DNA from: Euryarchaeota archaeon UBA39
GTDB lineage: Archaea > Thermoplasmatota > Poseidoniia > Poseidoniales > Thalassarchaeaceae
Direction: 5' to 3'
Length of the DNA: 10,809 nucleotides
Assembly (NCBI GenBank): GCA_002503045.1
Contig: DAQW01000126.1
Location: forward strand, 1 to 10,809
The notes beneath the pieces are model-generated. The model did no database searches. It had not been told where the DNA came from and saw only the letters and a list, made by a program, of their open reading frames with translations. The first letter of the stretch is position 1. Each line of letters begins with the position of its first letter. The position numbers and the translations under genes were made by a program. Below, one piece after another: positions 5,740 through 10,809 of this stretch.

Positions 5740-5844
5740 ACCCCTCCGAATCACTTCCTACTGATGAACGAACCGCTTTGTTAGAATCGCATATTCAGCA
5801 CAGTTGCGCGCAAACCGTTTAACTGTCGAGGTGCCACGGTACAC
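5740..5844. promoter_or_regulatory. Divergent promoter region between tRNA-Leu and the 975-aa surface protein
   Basis: A 105-bp gap without a gene. On the plus strand TTTAA (5818-5822), preceded by the purine/C-rich CAAACC, is centred 25 nt before the ATG at 5845, consistent with a TATA box and a leaderless mRNA. On the minus strand the AT-rich stretches GAATATG (about 5791-5797) and TTCTAAC (about 5780-5786) lie 40-55 nt upstream of the tRNA 5' end and could drive it with a short 5' leader. No other structure is apparent. Confidence 0.4.
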
Positions 5845-8772
5845 ATGATGAGCGTGCATTATACCTCCCGGCGCCCATTCCTCCGAGCGACTTTATTGGC
5901 CTTAGTGTTCTTGTTTAGTTCCTTTGCGGCTACCGTTTCTTCACCGGTTTCACTTCCTATAGAAGAAGAAATTTCTTACACCAATGAACAACTGTATGAT
6001 TACGAAATTTTCGTTGCAGATGTTAATGGCACGGCAGGTGGAGATGGTTTCCTCACTACTGAAGAACCAACTGGATCTCAGAAGGAGATAGTAGTATCAG
6101 AAGACACTGCTGAATTCAATTCACCAAGAATGCTATCTGATATCTATTTTGAAGGATATTCTGGTGATATCGAATTCACGATGTATTACAAGGCTGTTGC
6201 TTCTACTGATTCAGCAACTGCAACCTTTACAGTTCAAATTTTGAATGATGGGCAAATTGTTTCAGAAGAAGATAAGGAATACGATGCATGCCAGCAGTCA
6301 TTTGGAAACAGTTGTCCAGTAAGGGAAGTATCACTCGACATTACTTCAAGTGGTTTTACAGTATTGAAGGACAATCAGTTGACCATTCGAGTTAGTGCCG
6401 ATATGAGTGGTTGTGAAGGTGGAGGTACAGATCCACCTGGTGGGCCAGAAACAGAAGGAAGACAGTTTGGTGGTTCTGAATGTTCGGCGACTTTGTATTT
6501 TGGAGCTATTGATGGAGGTGCAGATCAATTTACTATGATTGAAGTGAAATCAAATGCTCTTTCAAGCAGTATTCTACTTGTTCAGAAAGATGGTGCAGAG
6601 ATGATTGATGGGGCACAGCTTGATTGGTATCCAAATGATATTATTTCTGAACGAACAATGCAGTTTAGGTTCGAGGTAAAGAGTGCGTTTGGTAGATTCG
6701 ATATCAGTTCAGTTCGATTAAATGTTCTCAATCCTAGTGGTAGTTTACCAGTTGATGAGCAAATAACAGGGTCTATTGAAGGAGTTGAAGATACTTCATG
6801 GTCGATTGCTGGAACTTATGATTGGGAATACCCTGGAGGGTTGGAAGATGGGGAATATCAGGTGTCCTTGGAAATTTCTGACATTGGTGGCAATACAATA
6901 GTTCTCGAACACGAGAATATTATCATGAACAAGTATGGAGTAGCAATTAGACATGGAGAAAGTCGTGCAACTGAGTATATCGCTCCTTCTCAGGTCACTG
7001 CAATCCCTCTTCAATTGATGCACAGGGGGACTAACGATCAGATGTCAGTTAGTTTGAGTTTAGTGACAAGTTTCAATTCCAATTGGAATGTTTCTTTTGA
7101 TGCTCCGGCTGGATATAATCTCAATGAAGGCGGTTCGATAGTTAATCCCATTCTGACTCTTCAAGCTCCTCAGGATTTGGCCAACTCTCCATCACAACTT
7201 CATATTCGTGCAGTAGCTGAAGCAATGGTAGATGGGCAACCAGAGATTGTGAGCCAAGAGTCGTTGTATCTTGATTTGGAGAAATCAGACGTATATGCTC
7301 CTCCTATGGTTAGTATGTGGGATAATAATCTGACAATACAATATGATAATAGCTCTCGCCCAGATTCTTTTGATACTACCATCCCTCGGTTTGTTGAAGA
7401 CGGTGTATTCACTACATTCATTATGGAAATTTGGAACAATGGTTTTGATACTGATGAGTTTAGAGTGGATGTACTAGAACGTTCGAAATCAATTATTCAA
7501 GTGTTTGATAATGACACTGGAATAAGAATTCTAGAAGATGAAGGTGATGGGACATTCCACACAGCATTACTTGGCAGACATTCAACTCAAGTTCTTCAGA
7601 TAAGGGTCAAACCTTCTGATGATCGTTCTGATTCTGATTTGGGATTAATCCATCTTGAAGTAACAAGTGAGGGTAATTCTACAAAGAAATCTACTGTGCA
7701 ATTTACAATCCAGAGAACGTTTGGGATTCAGGCTACACCTATTTTTGATTGCGATGGTGCTCCACTTGGAACAGTGAATAAAACTGCATGCACTCAGAAT
7801 GGAATGACAATGAGATTAATTGTTTCAAATAGTTTGCAAGATGGGTCTACTAGTACTCCTTGGAGATTGATTGATCCCGCTGATCTTCAAAGGAATCTAG
7901 ATATTGATCCAATGTTCTCTCAATGGGTATTCAGGATTACTGATGATTCGGGAGATAGTGTTCCTATGCTTCAACTCGCACCCCAGCAGAGTGAAGAAGT
8001 TCACTTGTCCATCGAGCCTCCTGATGAAGTAGAGATGGGGTCTCATACCTTGTATTTGCGGATAATGGAGGATACTTCAGATTCTGATTCACGTTATTTC
8101 GATATGCCATTTATTGTTGAAATTGGTCCAGGATCCATTTCCCTAGAGGTCGTTCAAGTTTCTAATAACCCTGGAATTCAACCGAATGAGGAGCGTTCTC
8201 TGCAGATGCGTGTGAAGAATAAAGGGAATCAAGAATTAATTGTTGAAATTGATATTGAATGTTCAGGTACTGCAACTTCTTGTGATGGATGGGATGCAGA
8301 AATTGGTGGCGGTGGTGGCGATTTAGTTATGGTTCCTCCTTATTCGGACATTTCATTTGTCGTTGTAATCAATGCTCCACAAGATGCTAGGCAGGGAGAA
8401 TCTGTATCATTTACTGTTTCTGCATCTCCTAAGACCTTTGCAGACGAGGGTGGAGATGAATATGAAAATGCTAAGTCTGATCTCGATTTGGTAATGAACG
8501 TTGAGATTCAAGATATTGTATTAAGAATTCGAAATGAAGTTTTGAACCCTAGTCCTGTTACACTAATTTCTGCAATTGTTACATTACTAATTGTAGTACT
8601 TGGAGTACAGAATCGACGAAATCGAAGACGTTGGGTTGACGAGTTCGATGATGAAGAATTTGATGAAGAAGATGAATTTGAACTAGATGATCTTGATGAT
8701 TTACCTCCTACAATAGTTGAAGCTGAAGAAGAAGAAGATGAGTTTGATTTAGATATTGAATTAATTGACTGA
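5845..8772 (+). CDS. Large secreted, membrane-anchored beta-sandwich surface protein with acidic cytoplasmic tail, 975 aa
   Basis: Residues 1-32 form a signal peptide: a basic region (SRRPFLR), a hydrophobic core at 15-28, and small residues to about 32. A beta-rich jelly-roll-like region (about 95-245) is followed by at least five Ig/CARDB/NEW3-like sandwich segments (about 255-360, 370-478, 488-623, 627-760, 764-886). The clearest examples are EIWNNGFDTDEFRVDV (528-543) and MRVKNKGNQELIVEIDIEC (788-806), the 'N-x-G' pattern of alpha-galactosidase-NEW3/COG1470-type domains. Eight cysteines fall into four close pairs (149/157, 190/213, 636/649, 806/813), probable disulfides. NxS/T sequons occur. 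One membrane helix (about 901-920) is followed by RRNRRR and a very acidic tail (931-975), so the bulk is outside and the tail inside. No enzyme motif is visible; a structural, adhesive or substrate-binding role is inferred. A second ATG directly follows the first. Confidence 0.88.
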   Translation: MMSVHYTSRRPFLRATLLALVFLFSSFAATVSSPVSLPIEEEISYTNEQLYDYEIFVADVNGTAGGDGFLTTEEPTGSQKEIVVSEDTAEFNSPRMLSDIYFEGYSGDIEFTMYYKAVASTDSATATFTVQILNDGQIVSEEDKEYDACQQSFGNSCPVREVSLDITSSGFTVLKDNQLTIRVSADMSGCEGGGTDPPGGPETEGRQFGGSECSATLYFGAIDGGADQFTMIEVKSNALSSSILLVQKDGAEMIDGAQLDWYPNDIISERTMQFRFEVKSAFGRFDISSVRLNVLNPSGSLPVDEQITGSIEGVEDTSWSIAGTYDWEYPGGLEDGEYQVSLEISDIGGNTIVLEHENIIMNKYGVAIRHGESRATEYIAPSQVTAIPLQLMHRGTNDQMSVSLSLVTSFNSNWNVSFDAPAGYNLNEGGSIVNPILTLQAPQDLANSPSQLHIRAVAEAMVDGQPEIVSQESLYLDLEKSDVYAPPMVSMWDNNLTIQYDNSSRPDSFDTTIPRFVEDGVFTTFIMEIWNNGFDTDEFRVDVLERSKSIIQVFDNDTGIRILEDEGDGTFHTALLGRHSTQVLQIRVKPSDDRSDSDLGLIHLEVTSEGNSTKKSTVQFTIQRTFGIQATPIFDCDGAPLGTVNKTACTQNGMTMRLIVSNSLQDGSTSTPWRLIDPADLQRNLDIDPMFSQWVFRITDDSGDSVPMLQLAPQQSEEVHLSIEPPDEVEMGSHTLYLRIMEDTSDSDSRYFDMPFIVEIGPGSISLEVVQVSNNPGIQPNEERSLQMRVKNKGNQELIVEIDIECSGTATSCDGWDAEIGGGGGDLVMVPPYSDISFVVVINAPQDARQGESVSFTVSASPKTFADEGGDEYENAKSDLDLVMNVEIQDIVLRIRNEVLNPSPVTLISAIVTLLIVVLGVQNRRNRRRWVDEFDDEEFDEEDEFELDDLDDLPPTIVEAEEEEDEFDLDIELID
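8635..8769 (+). other. Low-complexity acidic cytoplasmic tail of the 975-aa protein
   Basis: Codons 931-975, mostly GAT/GAA/GAG, encode a tail that is more than half Asp/Glu and has no Lys or Arg. It contains the runs DDEEFDEEDEF (935-945) and EAEEEEDEFDLD (959-970). It follows a stop-transfer helix and a basic patch, so it should be cytoplasmic and natively disordered. The repetitive codons also create a spurious Ser-rich frame on the other strand. Confidence 0.8.
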
Positions 8773-8854
8773 TCTCTTTCAATCACTTCTTCGTATGAAC
8801 GTCGCTCCATTTCCCTTAAGACCCTTCAAGACGCCCTACGGCACGGTTGAACGT
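8773..8854 (+). promoter_or_regulatory. Short spacer and possible leader before the calcium-repeat protein
   Basis: 82 bp between the stop at 8772 and the preferred ATG at 8855. It stays open in the downstream frame back to an ATG at 8795, so it may instead encode 20 extra N-terminal residues. TTAATT (8761-8766), inside the end of the upstream gene, lies about 31 nt before 8795. No clear TATA box sits 26 nt before 8855. No terminator-like T-run or hairpin is obvious, so cotranscription with the upstream gene is possible. Confidence 0.3.
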
Positions 8855-10809
8855 ATGTTGTCGGAGCCTTTCCCCCACTTTCGCCACACTGGAGTTCGAA
8901 TCAGGTGTAGGGCAGTTCTGTTGACTATGCTAATGGTTTTCGCTAGTCTAGCTGCCCTTGAATTCGCTGCATGGGAGGCTTATGCGTCTTCAGATGCAGA
9001 TGGTGACGGCTTAACTTATGGTTTGGAATTCTTATTGAATACTCAACCTCAGGATTGGGATAGTGATAATGACGAACTCCCTGATGGTTGGGAATGGTTT
9101 CATGGTTTGAATCCACTAGATGCATCTAGTCTTACTGTCAATGGATCGCTTGGAGATCCTGATGGAGATAGTTTGTCCAATAAGGACGAGTATCAGTACG
9201 GCATGCCTTCTAATTGGGATCTTAGTAGTACTCCGAATGTTCTTGATAATGGAGTCTGGTGGAATGGTACTGTACCTACTCGAAATTGGGATGAAGAATC
9301 TGCAATGCAGGCAACACAAGGTACCGGTTCAGACGGTGCTGATGAAGACCCAATGGGGAATATTTGTGCAGATGGAATGGACAACGATCGTGATGGGTTA
9401 GTTGATGCCGCAGACCCTGATGGAGATGGAGATGCTGACTGTTCATCGGATGATGATGATGGTGACGGAGATATAGATGAAGACCCAGATGGCTATGATA
9501 CAGATAATGATGGAATGAATGATGGTTGGGAAGTTGCTAATGGCTTAGATCCAACTGTTCGAACAGGATCGGACGGTCCTGGAGGTGATCCCGATGGGGA
9601 TGGACTAGTTAATCTCAAAGAATATGTTAATCCTTCATGGACAACTCAGAATTCAGGCACACCCTATTTCATGCCAGGTGCTCCGAATCAACAGCGAACT
9701 GAAACAGAATCTCCTTGTAATCCAGTTTTGGGAATTGGCCCTAATGGATGTGCAACATTAACAGCAGAAGTAGACGGAGTTACTTCGACCAATCCTCAAC
9801 GTTCTGATACAGATGGTGATGGTTTGAATGATAGTTATGAAGCATTGACTTTACTTACAGATCCTACAGATTCAGATACAGATAGTGACGGAATTTCAGA
9901 TGGTAATGAGGTAAATGGACAATATGGTTCACCTGCTCAAGCTTCAGACCCAAGAGATAACAACACTGATGATGATCCATTTGATGATGGTGAAGAAGAT
10001 ATCAATGGAAATGGAATTATTGATGGTGGGAACGAAACAGATCCTACACGTGCAGAAGATTCAGGTGATTTTGATGAAGATGGTATTGAAAATTGGGAAG
10101 AGAATCTAACTTGTACAGGGTGGAATGTTGCAGATACTGATTTCGGTGGAGTAATTGACGGACTAGAACGTACTACTGGGTTCAACACTGATCCTTGTCT
10201 ATCCACAGTTGATTTCGTCACTACCTTTTCTTCATATGATGCCAGTACTCAAATTCTTTTCATTGCAAATGGTTCTGGATTTGGACCTGATTTCTTTGAT
10301 TGGCGTCCTACTTCTCCCGGTCGTATAGGTTATTACAATCTCTCTAATGGTTCTCTTGTTCCATTTGGTTTTGAGCAGGTAGATGTCACTTCTTCTCCAC
10401 ATAGGTTGATTGGAGTGAGTATTAGTCCTCCTGCAACTACTTCTACTGTCATTCATAAGAATGGGTCTTGGTGTTGGGATGCAAGTATTCAGCCCAATAG
10501 TAACGATCCTTGGTGTGACGATGATTACTATGATAATGATAAGGATGGGATTGCCGATTGGGAAGAAAATTTTGGTTTTTGGGGTTTCCAATCCGATCCT
10601 TTTGATGTTGATTCAGATAATGATACAGTTAATGATTTAGATGAAATATTGAATGGTACTGATCCACTGGAACCTTGTGATAACAATAGAGATACAGATG
10701 GGGATTCATTGAATGATTATTTCGAGAATAACACTGGTTGTCCTCTGTTTTACGTTCCTGGGATGGGTGGAAATGGTTCTTCTGATACTTTCCTTACTGA
10801 TTATGAAGC
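8855..10809 (+). CDS. Secreted calcium-binding protein with thrombospondin type 3-like repeats (3' end beyond window)
   Basis: The frame is open to the right edge: 651 complete codons from the ATG at 8855 and no stop. The N-terminus is a signal peptide: basic HFRHTGVRIRCR (8-19), hydrophobic AVLLTMLMVFASLAALEF (20-37), and cleavage probably near AYAS (42-45). There is no lipobox cysteine. The mature part begins at once with DADGDGLTYGLEFL and continues with about 14 DxDxDG(L/I)xDxxE units, the calcium-binding pattern of thrombospondin type 3 and related bacterial/archaeal repeats. Many units are followed by 'NxxDP' caps such as NGLDPT and NGTDPLEPC. CADGMDNDRDGLVDAADPD resembles the MopE-type putative metal-binding motif. 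A non-repeat, aromatic-rich domain (about residues 440-555) interrupts the array. An earlier in-frame ATG (8795) would give an unusually long n-region. The gene follows another surface-protein gene on the same strand. A role as an extracellular calcium-dependent structural or adhesive protein is inferred. Confidence 0.85.
   Translation, partial: MLSEPFPHFRHTGVRIRCRAVLLTMLMVFASLAALEFAAWEAYASSDADGDGLTYGLEFLLNTQPQDWDSDNDELPDGWEWFHGLNPLDASSLTVNGSLGDPDGDSLSNKDEYQYGMPSNWDLSSTPNVLDNGVWWNGTVPTRNWDEESAMQATQGTGSDGADEDPMGNICADGMDNDRDGLVDAADPDGDGDADCSSDDDDGDGDIDEDPDGYDTDNDGMNDGWEVANGLDPTVRTGSDGPGGDPDGDGLVNLKEYVNPSWTTQNSGTPYFMPGAPNQQRTETESPCNPVLGIGPNGCATLTAEVDGVTSTNPQRSDTDGDGLNDSYEALTLLTDPTDSDTDSDGISDGNEVNGQYGSPAQASDPRDNNTDDDPFDDGEEDINGNGIIDGGNETDPTRAEDSGDFDEDGIENWEENLTCTGWNVADTDFGGVIDGLERTTGFNTDPCLSTVDFVTTFSSYDASTQILFIANGSGFGPDFFDWRPTSPGRIGYYNLSNGSLVPFGFEQVDVTSSPHRLIGVSISPPATTSTVIHKNGSWCWDASIQPNSNDPWCDDDYYDNDKDGIADWEENFGFWGFQSDPFDVDSDNDTVNDLDEILNGTDPLEPCDNNRDTDGDSLNDYFENNTGCPLFYVPGMGGNGSSDTFLTDYE
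8993..10726 (+). repeat. Array of about 14 calcium-binding DxDxDG repeats (TSP3-like)
   Basis: Unit starts, read from the translation: 8993, 9053, 9155, 9371 (MopE-like), 9449 (two or more merged units), 9587, 9806, 9869, 9998, 10067, 10133 (degenerate, DTDFGGVIDGLE), 10532, 10604 and 10691. The core is 12-14 residues with Asp/Asn at positions 1, 3, 5 and 9 and Glu at 12. Spacing is irregular, so these are protein-level repeats and not a recent DNA tandem expansion. The near-identical DNA GATACAGAT recurs at several unit starts (9497, 9806, 9875, 10691). The array has a gap at 10169-10531. Confidence 0.85.

Noticed and set aside
5599..5784. Plus-strand open frame of 61 codons
   Set aside because: It runs through the tRNA-Leu gene and the tail of the membrane-protein gene; the GGWDLNPR peptide is the well-known artefact of translating an antisense tRNA T-arm region.
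8508..8810. Minus-strand open frame encoding a poly-Ser protein of 100 codons
   Set aside because: An artefact of the GAT/GAA-rich acidic-tail codons read backwards.
8795..8854. N-terminal extension of the repeat protein from the ATG at 8795
   Set aside because: Not excluded, but it would put about 39 residues before the signal-peptide core; the ATG at 8855 gives a more normal signal peptide.
9116..10591. Several open frames on both strands (e.g. 9120-9401 +, 9937-10221 -, 10232-10591 -)
   Set aside because: All overlap the continuous signal-peptide-led repeat protein frame, which has clear DxDxDG periodicity.
8993..10726. Possible DNA tandem repeat or CRISPR-like array
   Set aside because: Units vary in sequence and spacing and keep the reading frame; similarity is at protein level (Asp-rich calcium motifs).

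Overview
The window looks like a compact, moderately AT-rich archaeal chromosome segment. It is most likely from a marine planktonic euryarchaeon of the Marine Group II / Poseidoniales type. That placement is an inference from several things: a type II tRNA-Leu without an encoded CCA, TATA-like boxes about 24-28 nt upstream of several ATG codons (a leaderless-transcript pattern), bacterial-like cofactor genes (lipA, a pteridine-reductase-like SDR, a FolB-like protein), and two very large acidic secreted proteins. No single marker gene here proves it.

Layout. At the left edge, on the minus strand, is the N-terminal part of a MazG/dCTPP-type nucleotide pyrophosphohydrolase (1-194). It diverges from an unrecognised 341-residue protein (264-1289, +). 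That gene's 3' end overlaps lipoyl synthase lipA (1272-2330, -) by 18 bp. lipA diverges from a two-gene operon: a PTR1/FolM-like short-chain dehydrogenase (2426-3226) and an overlapping FolB/FolX-like gene (3219-3620), together a probable pterin/folate module. The FolB-like stop codon directly abuts the stop codon of a cysteine-desulfurase-fold protein on the minus strand (3621-4670). In that protein the PLP-binding lysine is replaced, although the catalytic-loop cysteine is kept. A 51-bp divergent promoter with a perfect 6-3-6 inverted repeat separates it from a two-helix membrane protein (4722-5654). That gene ends 1 bp from a minus-strand tRNA-Leu(UAA) (5656-5739).

The right half (5845-10809) encodes cell-surface proteins. 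The first is a 975-residue protein with a signal peptide, a large beta-sandwich ectodomain with four local cysteine pairs, one C-terminal membrane helix and an extremely acidic cytoplasmic tail. The second is a secreted protein, open at the right edge, built of thrombospondin-type-3-like DxDxDG calcium-binding repeats interrupted by a non-repeat domain. I see no CRISPR array, transposon, integrase or other mobile-element signature.

The left half therefore carries housekeeping and cofactor functions (nucleotide clean-up, lipoate, pterin, sulfur/Fe-S-like), packed as divergent and convergent pairs with almost no intergenic DNA. The right half carries the envelope genes. The most noteworthy items are the lysine-less cysteine desulfurase homologue, the SDR-FolB pair, the divergent LipA substrate-site residues and the two surface proteins.
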